DNA from: UBA2991 sp965221735
Lineage (GTDB): Bacteria; Chloroflexota; Dehalococcoidia; Tepidiformales; Tepidiformaceae
Reading direction: 5' to 3'
Assembly (NCBI GenBank): GCA_965221735.1
Contig: OZ244910.1
Span: forward strand, 2,294,001-2,358,000
DNA: 64,000 nt
The notes under the pieces were generated by a model, which worked only from the letters and a program-made list of their open reading frames with translations, searched no databases and was not told the DNA's origin. Shown here piece by piece: positions 24,406-32,989 of this stretch. The position numbers were made by a program, and so were the translations under genes. The stretch's first letter is position 1. Every line of letters starts with the position of its first letter.

Positions 24406-25373
24406 TGCTGAGCCGCGTGGCCGAGAACCTGTACTGGCTGGGGCGCTACCTGGAGCGCACGGAGAACATCGCGCGGATGGCGCACGTCGAGCACGAGGTC
24501 TCCCTGGAAGGCGGGCAGGAGGTCTGGCACAGCCTCGTCAGCACAACGGCCTCGAACGAGCTGTACTGGGACGCGCTGGTGGAGTCGCCGGGGCTGACGC
24601 ACTCGGAGTTTCTGCTGTTCTCGCCGCTCAACCCGGGGTCGCTGCGGTCCACGCTGGTACGCGCGCGGGAGCTGGCGCGGGGCCTGCGGGAGCACATCTC
24701 GCGGGAGGTGTGGGGGGAGATCAACGCGCTCTACCTCTTCCTGTCGAACCGGACGCAGTACGTCGCGAGCGATGTCCACGACCTCTGCACGGAGACGCAG
24801 CGGCGCACACAGACGATCCTGGGGCTGTACGACAACACGGTGCTGCGGGACGAGGGGCGGGAGTGGTTCCGCTGCGGGATGTACCTGGAGCGGGCGGACA
24901 TGACGAGCCGCATCGTCGATGCGAAGTACCACATTCTCTTGCCGCGGGGGGACTCGGTCGGGGGGCCGTTCGACCGGTTCCAGTGGGTGGCGGTGCTGCA
25001 GTCGGCATCGGCGCAGGAGGCGTACCGGCGTCTGGGTCACAGCGAGGTCGACGGCATGCTGGTGGCGCAGCTACTGATGTTCTCGCGGGAGTTCCCGCGC
25101 AGCCTCGCGTTTTCCGTGCAGGCGCTGGCGCGGCACTACCAGCAGGCGACGGCGGAGACGCCCAAGCGACGGCGGGCGGCGGCGGAACGGGGCATCGCGC
25201 TGCTGAACCTGGATCTGGGGGCGGCGGACATCGAAGAGATCGTGGACGAGGGGCTGCACGAGTTCCTGGACGAGTTCCAGGCGCGGCTGATGGAGGTTGA
25301 CCGGGCCATCACGGAGGATATCTTCCGCGCCGAGCCGAGTCCGGTGGCCCCGGTCCGGCTCGTCGAGGGTTGA
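24405..25373 (+). CDS. Alpha-E domain protein of the Anbu cluster
   Basis: A 322-residue helical alpha-E (DUF403) protein. The start M-L-S-R-V-A-E-N-L-Y-W-L-G-R-Y-L-E-R is the family signature, and W-F-R-C-G-M-Y-L-E-R-A-D-M-T-S-R-I-V-D recurs in the middle. It has no known catalytic role; conserved pairing with circularly permuted ATP-grasp proteins suggests an accessory part of the ligase system. The TGATG overlap with the upstream stop makes translation coupled; the Anbu gene begins 1 nt after its stop. Confidence 0.93.
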   Translation: MLSRVAENLYWLGRYLERTENIARMAHVEHEVSLEGGQEVWHSLVSTTASNELYWDALVESPGLTHSEFLLFSPLNPGSLRSTLVRARELARGLREHISREVWGEINALYLFLSNRTQYVASDVHDLCTETQRRTQTILGLYDNTVLRDEGREWFRCGMYLERADMTSRIVDAKYHILLPRGDSVGGPFDRFQWVAVLQSASAQEAYRRLGHSEVDGMLVAQLLMFSREFPRSLAFSVQALARHYQQATAETPKRRRAAAERGIALLNLDLGAADIEEIVDEGLHEFLDEFQARLMEVDRAITEDIFRAEPSPVAPVRLVEG

Positions 25374-25374
25374 G

Positions 25375-26112
25375 ATGACGTTCTGCCTGGGGATCAAGTG
25401 CGAGAGCGGCCTCGTCGCGATCGCGGACACGCGCATCACGAGCGGGTCGGAGGTCTCGACGGCGAAGAAGATCGCGGTGCACCAGGGCGAGCGGCACGCG
25501 ATGTTCGTGCTCACGAGCGGGCTGCGCTCGGTGCGGGACAAGGCGATCACGTACTTCGAGGAGCGCCTCCAGAGCAACGGAGCGAACCTTGTGCGCGCCT
25601 ACGAGGCCGTGAACGCGCTGGCGGAGGAGATCCGGCGGGTTCACGACGAGGACAACGACTGGCTGATCAAGGCGGGGCTCTGGTTCGACCTGCACTGCAT
25701 CGTGGGCGGCCAGCTCGCGGAGGACGACTCGCCACACCTCTACCTGCTCTACCCGCAGGGCAACTGGGTGGAGGTTTCGCAGGGGACGCCGTACGTGATC
25801 ATCGGGGACACGCGCTACGGGAAGCCGATCCTGGACCGCACGCTGCGGCACGAGGCCTCGCTGGAACGGGCGCTGCGGGTGGGGCTGCTCTCGTTCAACT
25901 CGACGCAGGCGAGCTCCACGGACGTGGGACCGCCGGTCGACGCGGTGGTCTACCCGCAGGACTCGTTCGCGATGCGGGAGCGGCGGTTCAACGCGGAGGA
26001 ACTGGAGCCGGTCGCGCAGTTCTGGCAGCGATCGATCGAGAATGCGGTCGAGGACGCGGCGGCGCCGGTGGCGGCGCTGGCGGAAGCGCTGGGTATCGAG
26101 GACGAGGGCTAG
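25375..26112 (+). CDS. anbu: Anbu (ancestral beta-subunit) proteasome-like peptidase
   Basis: A 245-residue Ntn-hydrolase of the Anbu/BPH branch. The start M-T-F-C-L-G-I places the nucleophile Thr directly after Met, so only Met removal is needed; Asp in I-A-D-T-R-I-T-S-G and Lys in S-T-A-K-K-I complete the proteasomal Thr/Asp/Lys set. Anbu forms rings or helices of identical subunits. The ATG 25375 is one base past the upstream stop, and this start alone gives Thr2; the longer frame would bury it. The transglutaminase-like gene often found with Anbu is absent here. Confidence 0.93.
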   Translation: MTFCLGIKCESGLVAIADTRITSGSEVSTAKKIAVHQGERHAMFVLTSGLRSVRDKAITYFEERLQSNGANLVRAYEAVNALAEEIRRVHDEDNDWLIKAGLWFDLHCIVGGQLAEDDSPHLYLLYPQGNWVEVSQGTPYVIIGDTRYGKPILDRTLRHEASLERALRVGLLSFNSTQASSTDVGPPVDAVVYPQDSFAMRERRFNAEELEPVAQFWQRSIENAVEDAAAPVAALAEALGIEDEG

Positions 26113-26118
26113 CGCGGC

Positions 26119-29100
26119 CTACCAGGTATCGATGTTCTGGCGCTTCTTGCCCTCGCGCGGGGGCGGGGGCGGGACGGAACGCAAGGCCGCGCTAATCCAG
26201 GCGCGGGAGTCCATGGGGTCGATGACGTCGTCGATGCCGAAGGCGACGCCCTGGTTGAGCGCCTTGCCGCGCTCGTAGGCGCGATCGACGAGGTCCTGGT
26301 AGCGGTTCATGCGCTCTTCCGGGTCCTCAATGGCGGCAAGCTCGTTTCGGTAGCCGAGCTTGACCTGCCCCTCGAGGCCCATGCCGCCGAACTCGCCCGT
26401 GGGCCAGGCGGCGGCGAAGAACGGCTCCTTCGTGTTCCCGCCGACCATGGCCTGGGCGCCAAGCCCGTAGCCCTTGCGGATGAAGATGGCGACGTGGGGG
26501 ACCGTGAGGTTGGCGCCGGTGACGAAGAGGCGGGCGGAGTGGCGGGCGAGCGCCGTCTTCTCGACCTCGGGACCGACCATCATGCCGGGGGTGTCGACGA
26601 GGAAGAGGATGGGGATGTCGAAGGCGTCGCAGAGCTGCATGAAGCGCGCGCCCTTGTCGGAGCCGTCGCTATCGACGGCGCCGCCGAGGTGGGTCGCGTT
26701 GTTGGCGATAACGCCGATGGGCCTGCCCTCGATGCGGATGAGGGAGGTGACCATGCCAATCCCGAATTGGGGCCGCAGCTCGAGGATGGAGCCGGTGTCG
26801 GCCATCGCGTCGATGATGGCGTGCACGCTGTAGGCGCGAAGCCGGTTCTCGGGGACGAGCGTGCGGAGGATGCGCTGGTCGGCGCACTCCCAGTCGTCGA
26901 TGGGGCCCTGGAAGTAGGAGAGGTACTGCCTGGCGGCGCGGACTGCCTCCTCTTCGTCCTCGACGGCGATATCGACGACGCCGTTGGGGACCTGGACGTC
27001 CATGGGGCCGATCTCCTCGGGAGTGAAGACGCCGAGGCCGCCACCTTCGACCATGGCGGGACCGCCGAGGCCGATGTTGGAGTTGGCGGTGGCGATGATG
27101 ATGTCGCAGCAGCCGAGGAGCACGGCGTTGCCGGCGAAGCAGCGGCCGGAGGTGATGCCCACGAGGGGGACGAGGCCGCTGAGCTTGGCCATGGTCGCGA
27201 AGGTGGGGGTATCGAGGGGACGGTAGCCGCCGATCGTGGGGGCTTCGGCGGTGGCCTGGCCGCCCTCGCGGCGGCCACCCGTGCCGGCGCGCCCACCCCC
27301 GCCTTCCGTGAAGAAGACGACCGGCCGGCGCCACTTGCCGGCGAGGTCGAGCATGCGGTCCGTCTTGGGGTGGTTGACGGCGCCCTGCGTGCCCGCGAGC
27401 ACGGTGTAGTCGTAGGCGAGCACGACGCAGCGCGCGGCCTCGTCGTCGAAGTGCTCGCCGTTCACCGAGCCGACGCCGGTAATCATGCCGTCGGTGGGGA
27501 AACGGCGGACGACCTCCTCGAGGGGGAGGCCGGTGCCGGGGGTGAGGGCGAGGGAGCCGTGCTCGACGAACGTGCCGGGGTCGCAGAGGTCGTCGACGTT
27601 TTCGCGGGCGGTGCGCTGCTTCGTGCGGCGGCGGCGGGCGACGGCGTCGGGGCGGTTCTCGTCGAGGGTGGCGGAGTGGCGTTCGTGGACCTCGGCGAGG
27701 TCGGGGCGGACGTAGTCGAGGTCGAGCTCCTCGGAGGCGTCCTCGCCGGTGTCCTCGACGTGGCCCTCATCGATGAGGATGACGGGGTGACCCTCGTAGA
27801 TGGTGTCACCGGCGGAGACGGTGACCTCGCGGACGGTCCCGCTGGCGCGGGCGTGGACCTCGTGCTCCATCTTCATCGCGTTCATGACGAGGAGAAGCTG
27901 GCCCTCACGCACGGTGTCGCCCAGGGCGACATCGATCGTGACGATGGTGCCCTGCAGGGGCGCCAGCACGGCATGGACGCCCTCCGGCACGTCGACCGCG
28001 GGGACAATGTCGAGCTCGGGCTCGGGCGAGGGGGCGGCAGGGCCGCCCTCTTTCCCGTGCAGGAGCACGGCGAGGGGATCGCTCTGGTCGACGATGACGC
28101 CGGCCTGACCGGTGGCGGCACCGCTGGGGGCGGCCGGGCGCTCGAAGAAGCGCCGGGGATGGGTGGCGTTGATGGGATCGACGAGGGCGGCGACGTGGTC
28201 GTCGACGAAACGTGTGTAGACGCGGCCGGCGGCGAGGTCGGGGTGGGCGAGGATGGTCTGGAGCAGGTCGACGTTGGTGGCGACGCCCTCGATGCGGAAG
28301 TCGGCGAGGGCGCGGGAGGTGCGGCGGAGGGCGTCGGCGAGATCGGGGGTAGGGGAGTAGCCGATGACCTTGGCCAGGAGCGAGTCGAAGCTGGGGCTGG
28401 TGCGGTAGCCGGCGTAGCCGAAGGTATCGGTGCGAACGCCCGGGCCGGAGGGGATGTCGAAGGCGGTGAGGGCGCCGCCGGAGGGGCGGGTAGAGCCATC
28501 GGCAGCCATGGTCTCCATGTTGACGCGGGCCTGGACGGCGAAGCCGCGGGGGGAGGGCGCGTCCTGCTGCGAGAGGCCGAGGTCGGCGAGCGACTCGCCG
28601 GTAGCGAGGCGAAGCTGGAGCTGGACGAGGTCGACGCCGGTCACCTCCTCGGTGATGGTGTGCTCGACCTGGAGGCGCGCGTTCGTCTCGATGAACCAGA
28701 ATTCGCCCGCTTCACCGTCCTCATCGGTTGCGACGATGAACTCGAAGGTGCCGAGATTGCGGTACCCGCTGGCCCTGGCGAGGCGCACGGCGGCGGCGGT
28801 GATGCGCTCGCGCAAATCCGGGGCAAGCGCGGGGGCGGGGGCGATCTCGATGATCTTCTGGTGGCGGCGCTGGACGCTGCAGTCGCGCTCGCCGAAATGG
28901 GTGACGGCGCCGCCCGCATCGCCCGCGATCTGCACCTCGACGTGACGGGCGCGCGGGATCCAGCGCTCGACGTAGAGGCTGGGGTCGCCGAAAGCCTGCC
29001 CGGCCTCGGAGGCGCAGCGCTCGAAGGCAGCGTCGATCTCGGAGGCCTCGGAGATCGTGCGCATGCCGCGCCCACCACCTCCACCGACGGCCTTGATGAT

Positions 29101-29568
29101 CATGCCGGCGCCCTCGGGCAGGTCGCTGAAGAAGGCGTGCGCCTCTTCGACGGTGACGGCGTGGGAGAGGCCCGGGACAACGGGGACGTCGTTGGCGTCG
29201 GCGAGGGCGCGGGCCTGGGTCTTCGCGCCGAAGAGGTCGAGCGTGCCGGGCGTGGGGCCGACGAAGGTCAGGCCGGCTTCCTCGCAGGCGCGGGCGAAGG
29301 CGGCACTCTCGGCGAGGAAGCCGTAGCCGGGGTGGACGGCATCGCAGTTCGCGCGTTTCGCGGCGGCGACAAGCTGGTCGATGTCGAGGTAGGGGGCGAC
29401 GCCACGGCCGTCGAGGGGGCGGACGGCATCGGCCTTGCGGGTGTGGAGATTGCGGGCGTCGTCCTCCGAGTGCACGGCGACGGTGCGGATGCCGAGCTCA
29501 CCGGCCGCTCGCATGATACGGATGGCAATCTCGCCACGGTTGGCGACGAGCAGGTTCTCGATGGGCAC
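26119..29568 (-). CDS. Single-chain biotin-dependent acyl-CoA carboxylase (BC-BCCP-CT)
   Basis: A 1149-residue fusion of all three functions of a biotin carboxylase system. Residues about 1-450 are the ATP-grasp biotin carboxylase (L-L-V-A-N-R-G-E-I-A; K-A-V-G-G-G-G-G-R-G). A lipoyl/biotinyl domain carries Lys566 in N-A-M-K-M-E-H. From about 630 a crotonase-fold carboxyltransferase follows, with G-G-G-G-R in its first half and V-D-T-P-G-M-M in its second. GTG 29568 has GGAGGAG upstream. Similar one-chain enzymes are the long-chain or propionyl-type acyl-CoA carboxylases; the acyl group is not predictable. It converges on the Anbu gene with 6 nt between. Confidence 0.92.
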   Translation of the reverse strand: MPIENLLVANRGEIAIRIMRAAGELGIRTVAVHSEDDARNLHTRKADAVRPLDGRGVAPYLDIDQLVAAAKRANCDAVHPGYGFLAESAAFARACEEAGLTFVGPTPGTLDLFGAKTQARALADANDVPVVPGLSHAVTVEEAHAFFSDLPEGAGMIIKAVGGGGGRGMRTISEASEIDAAFERCASEAGQAFGDPSLYVERWIPRARHVEVQIAGDAGGAVTHFGERDCSVQRRHQKIIEIAPAPALAPDLRERITAAAVRLARASGYRNLGTFEFIVATDEDGEAGEFWFIETNARLQVEHTITEEVTGVDLVQLQLRLATGESLADLGLSQQDAPSPRGFAVQARVNMETMAADGSTRPSGGALTAFDIPSGPGVRTDTFGYAGYRTSPSFDSLLAKVIGYSPTPDLADALRRTSRALADFRIEGVATNVDLLQTILAHPDLAAGRVYTRFVDDHVAALVDPINATHPRRFFERPAAPSGAATGQAGVIVDQSDPLAVLLHGKEGGPAAPSPEPELDIVPAVDVPEGVHAVLAPLQGTIVTIDVALGDTVREGQLLLVMNAMKMEHEVHARASGTVREVTVSAGDTIYEGHPVILIDEGHVEDTGEDASEELDLDYVRPDLAEVHERHSATLDENRPDAVARRRRTKQRTARENVDDLCDPGTFVEHGSLALTPGTGLPLEEVVRRFPTDGMITGVGSVNGEHFDDEAARCVVLAYDYTVLAGTQGAVNHPKTDRMLDLAGKWRRPVVFFTEGGGGRAGTGGRREGGQATAEAPTIGGYRPLDTPTFATMAKLSGLVPLVGITSGRCFAGNAVLLGCCDIIIATANSNIGLGGPAMVEGGGLGVFTPEEIGPMDVQVPNGVVDIAVEDEEEAVRAARQYLSYFQGPIDDWECADQRILRTLVPENRLRAYSVHAIIDAMADTGSILELRPQFGIGMVTSLIRIEGRPIGVIANNATHLGGAVDSDGSDKGARFMQLCDAFDIPILFLVDTPGMMVGPEVEKTALARHSARLFVTGANLTVPHVAIFIRKGYGLGAQAMVGGNTKEPFFAAAWPTGEFGGMGLEGQVKLGYRNELAAIEDPEERMNRYQDLVDRAYERGKALNQGVAFGIDDVIDPMDSRAWISAALRSVPPPPPREGKKRQNIDTW

Positions 29569-29692
29569 GATTTGCTCCTCCGGGACGCGCTTCCAGCGAG
29601 GGCCGATCCTACCAGCGTGGGGCGCAGGGGCGGCGCCTATCATCGGCAGCCGGCGGCGCGGTCTCGATCACGCGCCGCGGGGGGCGACGGCG

Positions 29693-30625
29693 ATGACGGA
29701 CGCAACGGACACACCGACCTCGGACGAACTCGCGCGGATGGCGGTCGAACTGCGGAACTGGGGGCGCTGGGGGGACGACGACGAGCGGGGCGCGCTCAAC
29801 CTGATCACGGACCAGAAGCGCGCGCAGGCGGCGGCGCTCGTGCGGGAGGGGCTTTCGGTGAGCTGCGCGAGTGAGCTGCCGGTGTCGCGGGGGTTGGAGA
29901 CACGGCCGGCCCACCACCACATGATCGTGGGCGGGGACCAGGTAAGCGAGGACGCGCGCTTCGCGTTCTGCCTGGACACCTTCTCGATCGCGCCCCACGG
30001 GCCGGCGACGACGCACCTCGACGCGCTCTGCCACATGTTCTACGAGGGCAGGATCTACAACGGCTTCAGCAAGGACGAGGTACGGACGGACGGCGCACAG
30101 AAGGACAGCATCATGGCGGGGGCAGACGGCATCGTGAGCCGGGGGGTGTTGCTCGACGTTCCCGCCGTGCGGGGGCTGGGGTGGTTGGAGCCGGCCCAGC
30201 GAATCACCGTGGCGGATCTGGAGGCGGCGGAGGAGCGGGAGGCGGTGCGGGTGGAGGCGGGCGACATCCTGCTGGTGGCCACGGGACGGGAGGCGCGGGA
30301 GGCGTCGAGAGGGCCGGGGGCGCCGTGGGACGGGCTGGCCGGACTGGACGCGAGCTGCCTGCCGTGGCTTCGCGAGCGGGACGTGGCCGTGGTCGGCTGC
30401 GACGGGATCACGGACGCGACCCCGAGCGGGATCGACGAGTGGCCGATGCCGCTCCACCAGGTGCTGATCGCGAACATGGGCGTCCACCTGATCGACAACG
30501 TGTCGATTGAGCGGCTGGTGGCGGCCTGCCGCGAGCGGAACCGGTACGAGTTCCTCTTCTCCCTTGCGCCGCTGCGACTGGAGGGCGGCACGGCCTCGCC
30601 GGTGAACCCGCTGGCGATTTTCTAG
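29693..30625 (+). CDS. Cyclase family protein (kynurenine formamidase-like), tandem copy 1
   Basis: A 310-residue metal-dependent hydrolase of the cyclase/KynB family. The zinc motif H-x-D-x3-H is T-H-L-D-A-L-C-H, followed by G-C-D-G-I-T-D and a C-terminal catalytic region. N-terminal R-N-W-G-R-W-G-D-D-D-E-R-G-A-L-N marks the larger-type members. These open or close lactones and amides. ATG 29693 is used; TATCAT at about 29638 is a possible -10. A close paralogue starts 105 nt downstream, with near-identical N-terminus and C-terminus. Confidence 0.88.
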   Translation: MTDATDTPTSDELARMAVELRNWGRWGDDDERGALNLITDQKRAQAAALVREGLSVSCASELPVSRGLETRPAHHHMIVGGDQVSEDARFAFCLDTFSIAPHGPATTHLDALCHMFYEGRIYNGFSKDEVRTDGAQKDSIMAGADGIVSRGVLLDVPAVRGLGWLEPAQRITVADLEAAEEREAVRVEAGDILLVATGREAREASRGPGAPWDGLAGLDASCLPWLRERDVAVVGCDGITDATPSGIDEWPMPLHQVLIANMGVHLIDNVSIERLVAACRERNRYEFLFSLAPLRLEGGTASPVNPLAIF

Positions 30626-30650
30626 TGGCCGGTGGTCGGTGACCGGTGAT
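30626..30650 (+). repeat. GGTCGGTGACCGG-type spacer repeat, copy 1
   Basis: Directly after the first cyclase stop the spacer reads as iterations of GGCCGGTGGTCGGTGACCGG. A longer version follows the second cyclase stop, so the spacer was copied along with the gene or is a mobile short repeat. Confidence 0.5.
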
Positions 30651-30730
30651 GCTCAGGGGCGACGCATAGCGACGTATCATCGCGGCCAGCGGCGCGGCCG
30701 CAGAGCGGTGCGCTGCGGGGGGTGACGGCG

Positions 30731-31666
30731 ATGACGGACGTAACGGACACACCGACTTCGGACGACCTGGCGCGGATGGCGGTGGAGCTGCGCAACTGGG
30801 GCCGCTGGGGGGACGACGACGAGCGGGGGGCGCTGAACCTGATCACGGACGAGAAGCGCGCGCAGGCGGTGACGCTTGCCCGGGAGGGCGTCTCGGTGAG
30901 CTGCGCGCGGGCGCTGCCGGTGACCCCATCGATGGAGAACCAGCACCCGGCCCAGCACTACATGATCAGCGGCGGGGACCAGGTGAGCGAGGACACCCCC
31001 TTTGCGTTCGCCGCGGACTACATCGGGATCGCGCCGCACGGGATGGCGACCACACACCTCGACGCGCTCTGCCACATCTTCTACGAGGGCAAGATCTACA
31101 ACGGCTACAGCAAGGACGAGGTGCGCACGGACGGGGCGCAGAAGAACAGCATCATGGCGGGGGCGGAGGGCATCCTGAGCCGGGGGGTGCTGCTCGACAT
31201 CCCGGCGGTGCGAGACACGGAGTTCCTGGAACCGGGCGAGCGCATCACCATCGCCGAGCTGGAGGCGGCGGAGGCGCGGCAGGGGGTGCGGGTGGAGCCG
31301 GGCGACATCCTGCTGGTGTACACGGGCCGCGACCGGCGGAAAGAGTCGCGGGGGCCGATGGCGCCGTTCGACGGGCTGGCCGGGCTGGATGCGGGCTGCC
31401 TGCCGTGGCTGCGGGAACGCGACGTGGCCGTCAACGGCTGCGACGGCGTGACGGACGCGCTCCCGAGCGGCATCGACGGGTGGGCGATGCCGCTCCACAG
31501 CGTCGCCATCGCGAACATGGGCGTCCACCTGATCGACAACATGAACCTGGAGCGGCTGGTGTCGGCCTGTCGCGAGCGGAACCGGTACGAGTTCCTGTTC
31601 GTGCTGGCGCCCTTGCGCCTGGAGCGCGGCACTGCCTCGCCCCTGAACCCGCTGGCGATTTTCTAG
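30731..31666 (+). CDS. Cyclase family protein, tandem copy 2
   Basis: A 311-residue paralogue of the preceding gene, with the same T-H-L-D-A-L-C-H zinc motif and the same ending N-P-L-A-I-F. Differences gather around residues 60-100 and 165-215, the expected substrate pocket, so the copies may have split substrates. The ATG 30731 matches the copy-1 start; GTG 30722 is a possible alternative. The upstream TATCAT-containing region is also duplicated. Confidence 0.88.
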   Translation: MTDVTDTPTSDDLARMAVELRNWGRWGDDDERGALNLITDEKRAQAVTLAREGVSVSCARALPVTPSMENQHPAQHYMISGGDQVSEDTPFAFAADYIGIAPHGMATTHLDALCHIFYEGKIYNGYSKDEVRTDGAQKNSIMAGAEGILSRGVLLDIPAVRDTEFLEPGERITIAELEAAEARQGVRVEPGDILLVYTGRDRRKESRGPMAPFDGLAGLDAGCLPWLRERDVAVNGCDGVTDALPSGIDGWAMPLHSVAIANMGVHLIDNMNLERLVSACRERNRYEFLFVLAPLRLERGTASPLNPLAIF

Positions 31667-31697
31667 TGGTCGGTGGCCGGTGATCGGTGGCCGGTGA
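31667..31697 (+). repeat. GGTCGGTGGCCGGTGATC-type spacer repeat, copy 2
   Basis: Starts at the second cyclase stop and holds three GGTSG/CCGGTG units; it is homologous to 30626-30650. It ends just before the metallopeptidase Shine-Dalgarno region. Confidence 0.5.
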
Positions 31698-31709
31698 GAG
31701 GGACGGGTG

Positions 31710-32966
31710 ATGGCGCTCGGCCGTGGCGGATTCGCGAGCGTGGCGTTCCTGGCGGGTGCGCTCGTGTTCGGGGTCGTGCTCGGCTTGGTGCTGGCGTTCG
31801 GGGCGAGCGAAACGAAGACAATCGAAGAACGCTGGGCGGCCCTGGAAATACCCGAGGCGGAGGTCTTGTTCCTTGGCGACTTCACGAGCGACGAGCAGGA
31901 GTCGATCCGGCGGGAACTGAAGACCGCGCAGGTGGTGTATGCGGATCACTTCGGGGCGGTGACGTCGGACTTCACGGTGGTCCTCGTCACCGATCTTGCG
32001 TCGATGAATCAACGGCTGGCGGAACGGGGGGCTGAACAGGGGATCTGGTTCACCTGTGGGGGCATTGCAACATCGCAGGTCATCCTCATCGTGCTGGAGG
32101 ATTGCGGAAGCACAGCTCGGGCGGCCTGGTGGCCGCTGGCGCACGAGTACTTTCACATCCTCCAACAAGAGGCGGGAAGCCTGGCCTCAACCCGCCAGCG
32201 AGGCACGGTCAGGCAGATGCCATGGCTGGACTGGCTGGTCGAGGGATCGGCGGTCTACGCGAGCGCTCTCGTCAGCGAGGAGCAAGGCCGAGTCCCTCTC
32301 GACGTTCGACGCTCGAGTCTGCAACGACTCTGGTCGGGGCTGGGAAAACCGCTCCCCTTGCTTCGCTCCGGCCTCGACCCCGACGAGCTCGACTGGTACG
32401 CCTACAATGTCGGGTTCCTCGCAACGGAGTTGCTCGTCGAGCGGGCCGGCCCCGAGGCACTCCTCGCGTTCTTCCGGTTCGGCGGGCACGCTGGCGCTTT
32501 CGAGGCAGCGTTCGGCATCAGCCTGAGTGACTTCCTGACCGCCTTCGAGGAGCACCGGCTCGAAGTGGCCCAGCCCTTCGAGTGGCAAGTCAGCGGGACC
32601 GTGATCGGCGCCGACGGCACACCCTTCCCGGACATGGATGTGTACGCAGCGGTACAGGTCCAAGGCTATGAGTCGTGGATTGGGATAGGGAAGACAGGAA
32701 CCGATGGGCGTTTCGAGTTGGCGGGACCCGGAAGGGACTACGCGATCAGGCTGCTGTTCCAGTGCCCCCGTGACGACGGCGTCATTGAGCGCGTCAACGT
32801 TGGAGGTTGGGGGGCCGTGGGGTTTGTCGCTGACGACGACGGAATCTGGGACAGCCGGGAAGAAGGGGCAGAGCCCTTTACGGACGGGGACCAGCACCGC
32901 ACGGGCATGGTCATCGAGTTGCCCGAGACGCGAGAGTCGCTGATTGCGGAGCGCTGCCGACACTAG
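31710..32966 (+). CDS. Membrane-anchored HEYFH metallopeptidase-like protein, tandem copy 1
   Basis: A 418-residue protein. Residues about 6-32 form one N-terminal transmembrane helix or uncleaved signal (A-L-V-F-G-V-V-L-G-L-V-L-A-F), placing the rest outside. The zinc motif is H145-E-Y-F-H149, and Glu178 in W-L-V-E-G-S-A-V-Y is the probable third ligand, the gluzincin (clan MA) pattern. From about residue 285 a carboxypeptidase-regulatory-like beta domain follows (V-S-G-T-V-I-G-A-D-G-T-P-F-P). GTG 31707 adjoins the ATG. Base composition looks less GC-rich than neighbours, which may mean recent arrival. Substrate unknown. Confidence 0.78.
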   Translation: MALGRGGFASVAFLAGALVFGVVLGLVLAFGASETKTIEERWAALEIPEAEVLFLGDFTSDEQESIRRELKTAQVVYADHFGAVTSDFTVVLVTDLASMNQRLAERGAEQGIWFTCGGIATSQVILIVLEDCGSTARAAWWPLAHEYFHILQQEAGSLASTRQRGTVRQMPWLDWLVEGSAVYASALVSEEQGRVPLDVRRSSLQRLWSGLGKPLPLLRSGLDPDELDWYAYNVGFLATELLVERAGPEALLAFFRFGGHAGAFEAAFGISLSDFLTAFEEHRLEVAQPFEWQVSGTVIGADGTPFPDMDVYAAVQVQGYESWIGIGKTGTDGRFELAGPGRDYAIRLLFQCPRDDGVIERVNVGGWGAVGFVADDDGIWDSREEGAEPFTDGDQHRTGMVIELPETRESLIAERCRH

Positions 32967-32989
32967 GATGCCGACCCTGGGGAGACGAC

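Noticed and set aside
26494..29874. 1126-codon plus-strand open frame opposite the carboxylase
   Set aside because: It is a low-complexity Gly/Asp/Val/Glu shadow of the carboxylase codons with no domain; the minus-strand protein has full family homology.
31667..31697. GGTCGGTGGCCGG spacer as the start of a mobile repeat or array
   Set aside because: Only two places in the window and both follow cyclase stops, so local duplication explains it.
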